A program made the translations under genes and the position numbers. A DNA stretch of 11,328 nt from positions 1 through 11,328 of the forward strand of contig NDFF03000163.1 in NCBI GenBank assembly GCA_002150815.3, given 5' to 3'. Shown one piece after another: positions 1 through 8,766 of the stretch. Every line of letters starts with the position of its first letter. Within the stretch, counting starts at the first letter, position 1. The notes below the pieces were generated by a model, which ran no database searches, had not been told where the DNA came from, and saw nothing but the letters and a program-made list of their open reading frames with translations. The stretch comes from Grammothele lineata (Eukaryota > Basidiomycota > Agaricomycetes > Polyporales > Polyporaceae).

Positions 1-3000
1 GGAGGGGCTGTCGACGTGGACGAGAATTATCTAAATCGCGTTCAACAATCCACATCCCGGTGTCAGGATCGGGTTCATCACCCGCCGCTGAGAACCAAGA
101 TACGAGAGCGCACTCGTACTTGACACGCTGAAACCTAAATGCGAATAGAAGAAGAACACGTGCAACGTGCAATCCGCGGAATCCGGGGGCATCAGGGTCT
201 TGCGCAACGAAGACACAGTCACGGCGCGGCAGTCCTCCCCGCCATGAAGCGACGGATCGTATGCGCTCCCTATGCATTCCGCGGGGTCCAGATAGATCGC
301 TTGGTGCGTAGTAGGTGGAGATTGCTGATGGGAAAATGGTGATGTTGCCGTCAAAGGGTGGACAGGCATCGAGGCCGGCTTCAACACCTGTCCTTTCGGC
401 GTCCGGGCAAAGTTGGTCGTAAAGGAAGTATCGAATGAGGGAGGGGAGTGATGGGTGTCCAAGGGCATCGGATAACTGGTATACGTTCTTGGGATAGCCG
501 CGTACTAGAGAGAAATGAATGAGTTTCGTTTCTCATGTAACAATGTTCCCGAGCACGCCCGTACCTGGAGTTCTAGCGAGGACGACTTCGGCCAGCACAG
601 CGTCGTAGACGGCCTCAGCCTCATCATCTTCATTCTCGTCGCTGTCGCCATTGTCTGTACCGTTCCGGCCGGACGACTGAGTCTGACTAGGAGCACCTGA
701 GGCGGAGCTTGGGCGATCTGACAGAGGCCAGCCATGGGCCCGGGATTGAGCGTTCTACTTCGGGTTTTGAAGAATATAGAAGACGTACCATTACCACGCT
801 GAACACGCACTTCTGGGGCTTCATCTTCGTCGTCCGAAGGATCTTCGTTCGGGCGATCATCGTCGTCTTCATCCTCTGAGCCGTCACGCTGGAGGAACTT
901 AGGGAGACGTGGGCATGGGCCAGAGAGCATACCACGCCCCGAAAGCTCTGCTCTGAGCGCAAGGAGCTTGTCGAGACGCGTGTTGGTGCAGATGATCTGA
1001 CCGAGAGCCTGGTTCTTGCTGGAGCGACGATATGGCTTCTTGACTGCGACGATGTGCTTCGCTTCCATCATCGAGGAACACAGCCCGTTAGGAGAACCAA
1101 AGAGTTTGATGAGACGCACGTAGTGCTTCATCGAGTGCTGCCGTGGGAGCGAGATCGTCTCCCGTACACCTGTTGTCGTGAAGATGACTCGCTCCCGGTG
1201 GAAACGTTCGAGGGCGTCGTTGATTTCACTGAGGGTGTCCTCTGTGATGAGATTGCGTCGCACGAGGTAACAGAAATCAAGGAATGCGCTCATTGCGCGG
1301 ACCATTTGGGGTGGGACATGTCCGGAAATCGCACCAAGATAAACCTGGAGCGTACATTTCTAATCAGACACGAGCGAGCGGAAAAAACGCGGATGCAGAC
1401 AGTCACTACCTTCATAAGAGCCTTGGAGTCGTCTCCCGTTCATTGCTTGAATCCACGACCTTCTGGGAACCGTCTGAGGCCTGGAAATGGCGGTACAGCC
1501 GCGATACTGTTCAGATACGCGTCAGGCATGTGGAGACTCAGTGACCAACATTCAACTTGTACATACCGACGATCGATGTCCGCGAGAATCGCATCTGCAC
1601 GTGCCTTCCCGTGCGTGAGCTTGAGGTATTCTTCAACCCATGTGACGAGATGATCCTTGAAGGTACCCTTGATGATTTGATGCAGGAGATCTGGCGCAAG
1701 CAATTCATGGATATCTGCTCGAGGAAAGTACGCCGTGAACGGCTGTGAATATAGTAAGCTCCTAGAGCAAATATGTACGAAGAGGGGGTGGGAAACGTAC
1801 TATCAAGTCGTCGATGATCCCATGACCGGTCCAAAGACGTCGAGAACTCTGGTGCGCTTCGATTTTGGCGGCAGTGAGTTCATGTGAGCGGCGAGGGTGT
1901 TGACCCGTGTCGAGATCGTTGGCAGGGGCAGAACATCTACAACGCCTAGATCAGTTGCATTGAATCAATATAAGTGACGTGCAACAACGCACCGGGGACA
2001 CCAGCCTTGAACGATGCATGACAGTAATACTTGCTCTGGGTAATCCGCAATGTACGGGCCCAGACAGTAGATGACGCGGCGGAAATAGCCGTCAGGACAG
2101 CGTACAATGTCGTAGGTCGTCATGTGGGAGCGCAGACTCTCGAAGATGTACCTAAGGGCGGTGTGAAAGAGCTCGCGGCGGAACGAACGAAAGTCGGCAT
2201 CGTTCGCATACTGCTTGTCCGCTGCAGTGTATGGGAAGCCATCAGATTAACACAAAGCTAGACGAGCTGTGAGAGAATCACGCACTCTTGGGGATAGCAA
2301 GAAAGCCGAGCAACGTGATAGCGTTTTGATGAGAGCGCCGCATGCTATTGGTGATGAGCCCATTGGTGAGATAGAGGGGATAGTATTCATTCTGGCCGGT
2401 GGCGACGGAAACCGTCGTCTTGTCGCTGCCCAGGATAATGCCAACTGGCATTGAACCATGGGTGCGTGGATCCTGAGCTAGAGTATTCTGATCGTCACCC
2501 ACTCAAGTCAGATGGTCCGTGGGATAGCACGAAAAGCCTGGCTGAGATGAACGCACCGCTTGTTCCCAAATCCAGTCACCAGACATAAAGTCTTTATACT
2601 CCCTCTTCCCTCGCTCGTTAAAGACGCGTTTGGGGACGTAGTCGATGTCGTTTACGAAGTTTGTGTTCGAAAGCTGGTTGTGAAGCACCGCACGTGGATC
2701 GCGAAACCAAACGTCGTACTCCTTGATCATCCAGGGTGGAATAGCTTGACGTGTCTCGAGACCGGGCCCTTGATACGCAATTGATAAGCGCTGCCATGGA
2801 ACGTCGCCGGCTGAGATGTTGTCGATGAGGTCGTGAAGGTGTACGTGGCCTGCGAGAGGGGGCTCATCGCTGTCGTCGAGGGTACAAGCCCATAGCTGCA
2901 TAAGCTCGTCAATCTTGCGGGCGGACAGCTCTGCACGACGGAAGAGGAAGTCGCCAATCTCAAATTGAGTGCGATTTTGAAACGGACTGAAGTCGTCCTG

Positions 3001-3559
3001 TGCGCGCTGAGAGAGTTCTGGAGGAGGGGCATCGTCCGGGAGAAATGTGCCTTCTTCATCGCAGCGGCGGGCTGAGATGCATCAGTGGGCTGACAGTATG
3101 CGAAGCTGGTACTCGCTACGCACCATCAAGAAGTGGGTGATACTCTACGCGTCGCGTTGGCCTCTCAGGCTCACGCTGCACACCGGCCCCAATAGCGCCT
3201 GCATTCTCCGGTCGAGCCTGCGCTTGTTCGGGATGAAGATTGAGGCCAGCGGGAGACGGGGGACGAAACTCGATGTCTTGCTCGATTGTTGTTTCACGAG
3301 AGCGTTGCACCTCCGCTGGAGACGGTGGTGTTTGAGGATGCGTTGATAGGGCATATAGAATGGTGGACATACCAGATGACTGGGCTTCTGAACGTTGCTG
3401 AGGCTGTTGAGAGATGCCTGGGGCTGGCCGGTGTGCTGCATTGACATGTCTTGTCAATCCAGAACGGTCGGAGAAGAACCGGCGGCAATTGTGTGAATGG
3501 GCGTGCGGGCAGGGGATGTTTCGAGGGCGAAATGTATGCTGACGAACACCGGGAGCCAT
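1..3559 (-). pseudogene. Plavaka-type DDE transposase, ten exons, one nonsense codon, C-terminus off the left edge
   Basis: Transposase of the basidiomycete Plavaka class (CACTA-like cut-and-paste transposons), expected to bind the transposon ends and cleave DNA in the nucleus. Exons on the minus strand: 3559-3124, 3071-2557, 2487-2286, 2221-1993, 1936-1801, 1742-1567, 1506-1410, 1344-789, 696-565, 504-1. All nine introns are GT-AG, 52-92 nt, and keep frame. The ATG at 3559 is the first in frame and lies just before a C2H2 finger (C17, C25, H38, H43). The core has LGSDKTT (D339), a WCPRC knuckle (C459/C462), LAPDLLHQ (D524) and MMEAKHI (E691); I infer D339, D524 and E691 as the catalytic triad. 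An acidic Asp/Glu tract follows at about 740-765, then a C-terminal domain with DPDAPGFRG and GDEPDPDTGMW. About 994 codons lie in the window. The only lesion is TGA at codon 587 (family FKQW), so this copy should give a truncated, inactive protein. Family identity is very likely. Confidence 0.92.
1440..1442 (-). other. Premature TGA in the Plavaka transposase
   Basis: In exon 7 the frame reads FKQ, TGA, TGDDSKALMK. As I recall the family, this position is a conserved tryptophan (TGG), so one G-to-A change on the coding strand explains the stop. It falls between the second and third inferred catalytic acids, so the truncated product would lack the final glutamate. The frame is open on both sides and no nearby GT/AG pair would splice the codon out. 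A sequencing error cannot be excluded. Confidence 0.85.
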
Positions 3560-3806
3560 GACAAGCTTGTGCAAAGGATTAGACAAGTAAAATCGGAGAG
3601 GGAATAACCGGGGCTCACTTCCCAGTGAGCTTTGAGCGAGAGGCAGGTCCGTGCGCCACCGTCTGCATCGGGGAATGGCGCGAGCGGGTCCCCGGGGCAG
3701 TCCGGCAACGCGGGTTGGACTTTGCTGACTCCGCTGGTTGCCTTCCCCTTGCAGCCTCTCCTATCCTCTGCCACCCCTCTCTCTGCGGCGAACCTGCCCC
3801 TTTCCC
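3560..3806. promoter_or_regulatory. Divergent intergenic promoter region of the two Plavaka genes
   Basis: This 247-nt stretch separates the ATGs of two head-to-head genes, so it should hold promoters and leaders for both. On the plus side a CT-rich tract (about 3755-3780) precedes the companion gene's ATG, as in many fungal leaders. A possible leader intron on that side would run from GTGAGC at 3625 to TTGCAG at 3754, with a branch-like TGCTGAC just upstream of the acceptor. A perfect 7-bp palindrome lies at 3613-3630. I see no clear TATA box on either strand. Confidence 0.55.
3613..3630. repeat. Short palindrome in the divergent promoter
   Basis: GCTCACT and AGTGAGC form a perfect 7-bp inverted repeat around a 4-nt spacer (TCCC). 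It sits about 54 nt upstream of the transposase ATG and 177 nt upstream of the companion-gene ATG. It could be a site for a dimeric DNA-binding protein; that role is only inferred. Confidence 0.4.
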
Positions 3807-6258
3807 ATGCCACCTAAGCCATCTCTAGAGCTTCCCCCGGGTATGGCAACTCGCCGTTCTAACAAAGGACGCGTAGTTGGTGCTCCTGATATGCCTAGAG
3901 CGAAGAGAACTCACGAACAGGTGGTGGCCGACAATCAGAAGAAGGCTGACGAGAAGGAGGCCCGCATTCAGAAGAAGTACAAAGCGGACCAGCACGTCGA
4001 AGAGCTCGAACAGCAGCTCTCTGAAAATGCGCCAACCGTCAGTCAGCTGTCCTCTACGAGTCATAAATACGCCAGCAGCACACGCACCACGAGGTCCCGT
4101 ACCGTCCGCTCGCATTCTACACGCGCCATGTCCTCCGATGCTTCAGAGAACACCTCCAATGCCGAATCTGACCTGCAGGTACTACCCGACGATACGACAG
4201 GTAAAGTTCTTGTCAACACAGGTCTGCGCTGGCATACAGAGGTCGCAAGCATGCTCACCTGTTCAATAGAAGCCAACATTGACGACAGTGAGCCACCTGT
4301 ACAAGACTTCATGCGCCTAGAATCTCCGCCCTCAGGAAGTGACGACGACTATATCGAGCCCCCGGGGATGGTGGAAGACTCGAGCGATGAGGAGGAAGAA
4401 GAGGTTCGACCGAAAGGAAAGAAGGTTGTCACGGCGGCAAAGGGCGTTGAACATGAAGATCGTGCAGCCGTGTCAGCAGTGGGAAAAAGGAAGCAACCTC
4501 CGAAGAGCGATGGTGCCACAGCGCTCAGCTCGTCCGAGGCCGCGTACGTCTCCAATATCCTCCCTATCGTTGACCACTCACTCGTCTATGCTGGCTCAGA
4601 ACGCCTGCTGTAGCAACGAAGAAGCCAAGGAAGGCCTCCAGTCTCGTTTCCAACTGGGAAGAACTCATCCCAAGCCTCAACACGAGCACGGCGCGCGGGC
4701 GGTCGTCCGTTCCCATGCCCAGCGCAGGTGCGCTCTCCACTTCATCCACGCGATCAGCTTCACACAGCAGTCGTGCGAGCGCGCCCCCAAGTAGTGTTGA
4801 GGATGGGATGAGCGGCGTGGAAAGTGATGGTCTACTGGTTGAGTCACATCCGACAGGGACGCGGGTTGGACGATGAGGATGATGAAGTTACACACCAGCC
4901 ACCCATGGACGTTGACCCCAAAGTCGGTGGGGGCCCTGACCGCTCTCGCAGCAAGCTCAGCGACGCGCTCAAGTATCGCGAGAACCCTGCATCAAAGTCA
5001 ATGGAACTCCCTGCTGGGCTGGAAGAGCGCCGTGAACGCCTCCATGGCTCAGTGACCACCGTGATAGTAAGTTTCACACTCTGTTTTGTAGTAATGAAAT
5101 CACCAGATGTCGCAGCCGTCAATGCCCCAACGCACCTCAACATTGCAGAAGAAGTTGGTCAAGAAGACCGGCAAGTCGAACACTGCCACGGCCGTGAGCG
5201 TCGCCGCCGACCGGGCGTCCAGCGCCAGCGATGAGATAGCCGACGCGACCCACGACCAGCAGCCGGCGGCGTCCAAGAAAGGCAAGAACAAGAGAACGAA
5301 GAAACCTACCAAAGACGACCTTCCTCCTCCCATCCGTGCTCTCTTCACCGACCGCATCGCCCCCCTTGTTCTCCAGTTCTTCGGCACTCAGCCACCATGG
5401 TCCGAAGGCACCTTCCACGAGCTCAAACGGCTTTACGAGATTGCAGTGGGCAAGGAGCTTGCGCACGACTATCCCCTTGAGGAGATGGGCAAGATCCACA
5501 ACGTCGTACGTAAATTCTAATTCTATAATAATTTGTCTTCGTATGTATGAGGACTTTCTGTTGTCTGCAGATCATTCAGTGCGTCAACACTTGGCGCAAC
5601 AAGTTCGTCCAGGCCGCACTCGACTCGCTTAAAGATGCGTTCGAGCCCGAACTCGCTGAGAACGAGCGCCCCGAGAGCAATGAGACTCTCGTCTTCTTCT
5701 CCAAGGAATTGAATCCTACTGATGGACTCGCTAATCGGGCAGAGTACATTACGTGGGCCCTTGGAGATGCCGGCGGGCGTGCTAGGGATGTGCCGTACTT
5801 CTGGAAGGAGTATAATGACGGTGTTGCGAAGACAGCTGCGTAATCTCTTTGAATATTGCTATCAGTTCGCTCCTGCTGACATTTACGACAACAGAAACGA
5901 TTCCAAGGGCGTTTTATTGTCGGTACATATGCGTATCACCTGGGCCAAGTCATTCTCGTTTTGGACAAGGCCGAGCGGGTGAACGAGTATGCTCGCGGCA
6001 CGCTAGCCATGGCTGTCCTGGCGGTGAAGCTTTCTTTCAGAATCATACGTTCAACTCGTCGCTTATACAATATGTGTCTGTTTTCAGGTCGAGTACGTGC
6101 TCAGCCGTTCCCAGAGCGGTGAGTATGTATCTCCAGGGACGAACAGGCGGGGGTGGTTCTCGTATGAGAACATTTCCGACCAGTGGGTTCCGAAGACGAA
6201 CGACTCGAGCGACAAGATGATCGTCGTGAAGAGAATCCAATGTCGAGCACTATCCTAG
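3807..6258 (+). CDS. Companion protein of the Plavaka transposon, eight exons, function unknown
   Basis: Proposed exons: 3807-4200, 4270-4543, 4600-4837, 4899-5066, 5149-5505, 5571-5822, 5895-6023, 6088-6258, giving about 660 residues with frame kept throughout. The N-terminus is basic, with a charged helical or coiled-coil stretch (about 31-72), followed by Ser-rich and acidic segments (SSDEEEEE) and Lys-rich nuclear-localisation-like runs (about 401-413). A folded-looking C-terminal region spans about 416-660 and includes LPPPIRALF, CVNTWRNKF, KRFQGRF and LAVEYVLS. I recall similar proteins as numerous lineage-specific copies in basidiomycete genomes, often beside transposases, with no assigned biochemical role. 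The head-to-head position with the transposase suggests it is the transposon's second gene. Two splice choices are uncertain: intron 3 (4838-4898, or 4796-4856) and intron 6 (weak donor GTTGCG at 5823; the better-looking GTAATC at 5840 breaks the frame). The acceptor before exon 5 could also be 5106, and the start could be the ATG at 3843. Confidence 0.68.
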
Positions 6259-6293
6259 ACGCAGCGTACAGCTACGCTACCCACCTGAGGGCG

Positions 6294-6570
6294 TGTAGGC
6301 GGACTGTGGGTCGCTGGTAGAGGCTAGTGAAGACTCTATAGATTGTGTACGCGTAGCTAGTCCTTATATACATGTGCGAGACCCATATGACATCATACAC
6401 GAGAGAATGCGAGAGAACTACATAGAAGAAAGTATGTACATACACGAGGCGGCGCACCGCAGGCTTACTGATGCGGTGCGGCGTTGAGTAGAGGAAGCAC
6501 GAGCCGAGGCTCGTGACCGCGTCGAGGCCCGTGACCGCGTAAGCGCTCATGGGCGAATATCTATTCGACA
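6294..6570 (-). repeat. 3' LTR of a Ty1/copia element
   Basis: On the minus strand the LTR begins TGTCGAATA directly after a polypurine tract and most likely ends CGCCTACA at 6294, giving the usual TGT...ACA termini and 277 nt. An alternative end at 6286 would also finish in CA. A TATATAAGG box lies at 6362-6370, about 200 nt into the LTR, so the U3 promoter would fire leftward. The U3 part holds an 18-bp tandem duplication and two hairpins. No second LTR copy occurs in the window, so no target-site duplication can be checked. Confidence 0.78.
6505..6540. repeat. 18-bp tandem duplication in the LTR U3
   Basis: Two adjacent 18-nt units, 6505-6522 and 6523-6540, read CGAGGCTCGTGACCGCGT and CGAGGCCCGTGACCGCGT, differing at one base. 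They sit upstream of the LTR TATA box and could act as enhancer repeats (inference). A perfect 8-bp hairpin (CACGAGCC/GGCTCGTG, 6498-6515) overlaps the first unit, and a 9-bp hairpin (CGCACCGCA/TGCGGTGCG) lies at 6453-6480. Confidence 0.65.
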
Positions 6571-6580
6571 CTCCCCCTCG
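6571..6580 (-). other. Polypurine tract of the copia element
   Basis: The minus strand reads CGAGGGGGAG directly before the LTR start TGTCGAATA. A purine run abutting the 3' LTR is the plus-strand priming site expected for a copia element, and it fixes the LTR boundary at 6570. Confidence 0.8.
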
Positions 6581-6623
6581 CTGAGCACGACGGAACGTCT
6601 GCGCTAGCGAATATATGGCGCTC

Positions 6624-8147
6624 TCACTTAGAGTGCTGCCGCTTCGACTCGGAGGGGAATTCGAGTCCAAGCTGTCCCCGGAATTTGTAGAATTTAATAT
6701 GCCCCAGGTTCTTAGTGAACATATCCGCGGGATTATCGTTACCGTCTATGAAGAAGACTTCAATCTTGCCTTCTTCAACGACTTGGCGAATGTAATGGTA
6801 ACGTATATCGATATGTTTGGATCGTGCTTCAGTGACTGGGTTTGAAGCCATGAATATTGACCCTTGGTTATCTCCGCAGATAGGTATGGCATTCAGTCGA
6901 TACCCGAGTTCGCCGAGGAGCGAGCGAACCCAGACGACTTGCCTTGAACAGTCGCTCAATGCCATGTATTCAGCTTCTGTAGCAGAGTGCGCGATTGTCT
7001 TTTGCGCGCGCGATGTCCAGCTGAATATTCCGCCAGCTAGTTTCAAGAAGAAACCAGTTTGCGAGCGGCGGCTATGAGGGTCGGATGCCCAGTCTGAATC
7101 CGTACACGCTGTGAGTCCGAGCCCCTTCTGCCCGTCGTAGACTAACGCATAGTCTCGAGATCCTATCAGGTACCTGCAAATATACAACGCTTTGTTCAGG
7201 TGATCCTGCGACGGGTTCGCGGCGTACTGCGCAAGCTTTGTAACCGCGAAGGCTATGTCGGGGCGAGTACCCAGCATGATGTACAGAAGCGATCCGATGA
7301 CCGTCTGATACCTGGAGCGCAACGCGGGAGTTGACTCTTCCTCGCTAGGCTTTGGGATAAATCCTGCGGGTAAAGGAGTCGGCGCGGATTTCGCGTTCTG
7401 CATGCCGCATGTAATTATTAACTTGTCAAGGTAAGGGACTTGGTCTAGCTTGACTTTCATCCCTTCCCGACGTATGCGCATGCGCAGGAATTCTGAGCTT
7501 TCGCCCAGATCTCTGCACTCCCAGCGTTCCATAAATTTCGCTTTCATCTTTCTAACTAGGGACTTATTCTTCCCGCAGAATAACGCATCGTCTACATAGA
7601 CGACTACAAGAACGAATCCCTCTTTCGTCTTGTAAAGGAAGAGTCCGGCATCTGAGCTTAGGCGTACGAAACCCATAAGCTTCATGGATTTATCCAGAGC
7701 GCGCCACCACGCTAACCCTGCTTGTTTCAATCCATATAGAGCTCGGCGCAGCCGGAGCACCTTATGCTCTTGGCCCTTGACCGCGAAGCCTTCAGGCTGC
7801 TTCATATAAATTTCTTCTTCGAGCTCGCCATACAGGTACGCATTTCGGACGTCCAGTCCTTCAATATGCCATCCTTTGAGTGCGGCTAGAGCTAACATGA
7901 AGCGGACAGTTTCGAAGCGCACGACTGGTGAGAACAGTTTCACGAAGTCAATGCCTTCTTCCTGACCATAGCCTTTGACGACTAAGCGTCCTTTCTTACG
8001 GCCATCGGACTTCTCATCGAAGACCCATCGGTTACTAAGAACCTTGAAGCCATCCGGTAAGTCTACCAGTTCAAAGACATTGCGGCGTCGAAGTGCCTCT
8101 AACTCTTCTTCGCAGGCAAGTCCACCAGCTGTGGTAAACTTGATACA
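6624..8147 (-). CDS. Ty1/copia reverse transcriptase-RNase H, 5'-truncated pol fragment
   Basis: An open frame of 507 residues without stops covers the copia reverse transcriptase and RNase H, the enzymes that copy the retrotransposon RNA into DNA inside virus-like particles. Recognisable similarity starts with ACEEELEAL at 8117; the in-frame residues before it end at a TGA at 8148-8150. In order: NVFELVDLP, NRWVFDEK, the first catalytic Asp in GLDVRNAYLYG, YVDD at 7587-7598, and RNase H with TDSDWASD, SATEAEYMAL, GDNQGSIF and KHIDIRYHYIR. The frame ends with TGA at 6624, 44 nt before the polypurine tract, as expected at a pol 3' end. Gag, protease and integrase are absent, so the fragment cannot transpose by itself. 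The lack of lesions over 1.5 kb suggests the truncation is recent. No start codon of its own is evident. Confidence 0.93.
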   Translation of the reverse strand, partial: CIKFTTAGGLACEEELEALRRRNVFELVDLPDGFKVLSNRWVFDEKSDGRKKGRLVVKGYGQEEGIDFVKLFSPVVRFETVRFMLALAALKGWHIEGLDVRNAYLYGELEEEIYMKQPEGFAVKGQEHKVLRLRRALYGLKQAGLAWWRALDKSMKLMGFVRLSSDAGLFLYKTKEGFVLVVVYVDDALFCGKNKSLVRKMKAKFMERWECRDLGESSEFLRMRIRREGMKVKLDQVPYLDKLIITCGMQNAKSAPTPLPAGFIPKPSEEESTPALRSRYQTVIGSLLYIMLGTRPDIAFAVTKLAQYAANPSQDHLNKALYICRYLIGSRDYALVYDGQKGLGLTACTDSDWASDPHSRRSQTGFFLKLAGGIFSWTSRAQKTIAHSATEAEYMALSDCSRQVVWVRSLLGELGYRLNAIPICGDNQGSIFMASNPVTEARSKHIDIRYHYIRQVVEEGKIEVFFIDGNDNPADMFTKNLGHIKFYKFRGQLGLEFPSESKRQHSK

Positions 8148-8153
8148 TCAAGT
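8138..8153. repeat. 16-bp palindrome at the copia breakpoint
   Basis: ACTTGAT-AC-ATCAAGT is a perfect inverted repeat with 7-bp arms and a 2-nt centre. It overlaps the point where the copia frame closes (TGA at 8148-8150). Palindromes are plausible breakage or template-switch sites, but a causal link here is inference. Confidence 0.5.
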
Positions 8154-8270
8154 ACAAGCTACTGCCCAAAAGTGTTATGCAATTTCTCCAGGCTATCTGT
8201 ATGATGCATCACCAAGTTCCGGGAGATCCGGGGGACCTGCCTAATGCAGCAGGCAGCCCTCCGGGGGCTT
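8154..8270. other. Unassigned junction between the copia fragment and the foldback element
   Basis: I see no gene in these 117 nt. They resemble neither copia coding sequence nor the right flank of the foldback element. A GC-rich segment at about 8219-8236 (CCGGGAGATCCGGGGGAC) is nearly the reverse complement of arm sequence at about 8333-8350, and a small CTGCCT/AGGCAG inverted repeat lies near 8238-8256. This may be a remnant of a different repeat. Confidence 0.35.
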
Positions 8271-8317
8271 GTTATCAATGGGCAGATAAGCCAATCTGGC
8301 TTATCTCTGCAGATAAC
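8271..8317. repeat. Palindromic tip of the left arm
   Basis: Nested inverted repeats: outer GTTATC/GATAAC enclose GCAGATAAGCC pairing with GGCTTATCT(C)TGC around a 5-nt loop, with one bulged base. The element's very end can therefore form its own hairpin, apart from pairing with the other arm. Confidence 0.8.
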
Positions 8318-8376
8318 AGCTCAGGAATCTAATCCCCGGATTTCCCGGGTGGCTGCCCACCCCGCGCCTATCCTGG

Positions 8377-8430
8377 GCACCTTCCCATCAATCCCACGCA
8401 CCTTCCCATCAATCCCGCGCACTTTCCCGC
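8377..8430. repeat. 21-bp tandem repeat in the left arm
   Basis: Two full units of 21 nt (8377-8397 and 8398-8418, GCACCTTCCCATCAATCCC followed by AC or GC) and a partial third (GCACTTTCCCGC). The right arm holds the inverted counterpart with the same number of units. Subterminal tandem motifs are typical transposase-binding sites, so a binding role is plausible. Confidence 0.75.
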
Positions 8431-8533
8431 CCCCCGCGCCCCCCGCACGCGCCCTCCCGCCCCTTGCGCGCGCTTTGGGCGCTTTTTTTTGGTTTTCCAG
8501 GAGACCCCATTGAACTTATAGCTCAATCAATTC

Positions 8534-8618
8534 CCCGCCTATTGGGGGCGCATTAGGTGCATTCAATGCGGATTGTAGCCGCATTTTTGACCTACCTAAT
8601 GCGCCCGTAATAGGTGGG
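8534..8618. repeat. 85-nt cruciform in the left arm
   Basis: Three nested stems share one axis: CCCGCCTATT/AATAGGTGGG (10 bp with one G-T), GGGCGCATTAGGT/ACCTAATGCGCCC (13 bp, perfect; 8546-8558 with 8594-8606) and AATGCGG/CCGCATT (7 bp, 7-nt loop; 8565-8571 with 8579-8585). The inner loop reads ATTGTAG. Confidence 0.85.
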
Positions 8619-8766
8619 CTAGTGCTTGTTTACTAGCAGGGGGTCAAATGGGGCATGGGCCCCCATCAGACCTCGAATAGCTCGCGCAATTTTTGCGTCC
8701 CCCGCGCGCGAAGGGGCGCGTTGGAAAGCTGTATTTAAGGGCTTTAAAACGCGACCTTTCGCGAGA

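Noticed and set aside
31..468. A 145-residue minus-strand frame
   Set aside because: Wrong-frame reading of exon 10. The transposase frame is open over the whole stretch and matches the family C-terminus as I recall it.
505..1305. A continuous 266-residue minus-strand frame
   Set aside because: It reads through the 92-nt intron at 697-788 and leaves the coding frame. Its first two thirds are exon 8 of the transposase; the rest is intron and wrong-frame translation.
3738..4613. A single long first exon for the companion gene starting at 3738
   Set aside because: The first codon there is TTG, not ATG, and the end reads into an intron. The intron 4544-4599 joins to the frame that continues downstream.
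6320..6330. GGCTAGTG as the right CACTA-type end of the Plavaka transposon
   Set aside because: It lies inside the copia LTR, so it cannot be the Plavaka end. The true right end is not identifiable here and may lie beyond the copia fragment.
8377..8430. CRISPR-like array
   Set aside because: The 21-bp units are directly adjacent with no spacers, and the genome appears eukaryotic.
8244..8513. An 89-residue proline-rich plus-strand frame
   Set aside because: It lies in the GC-rich tandem-repeat and hairpin zone of the left arm, has no ATG-based family match, and its composition follows the C-rich DNA.
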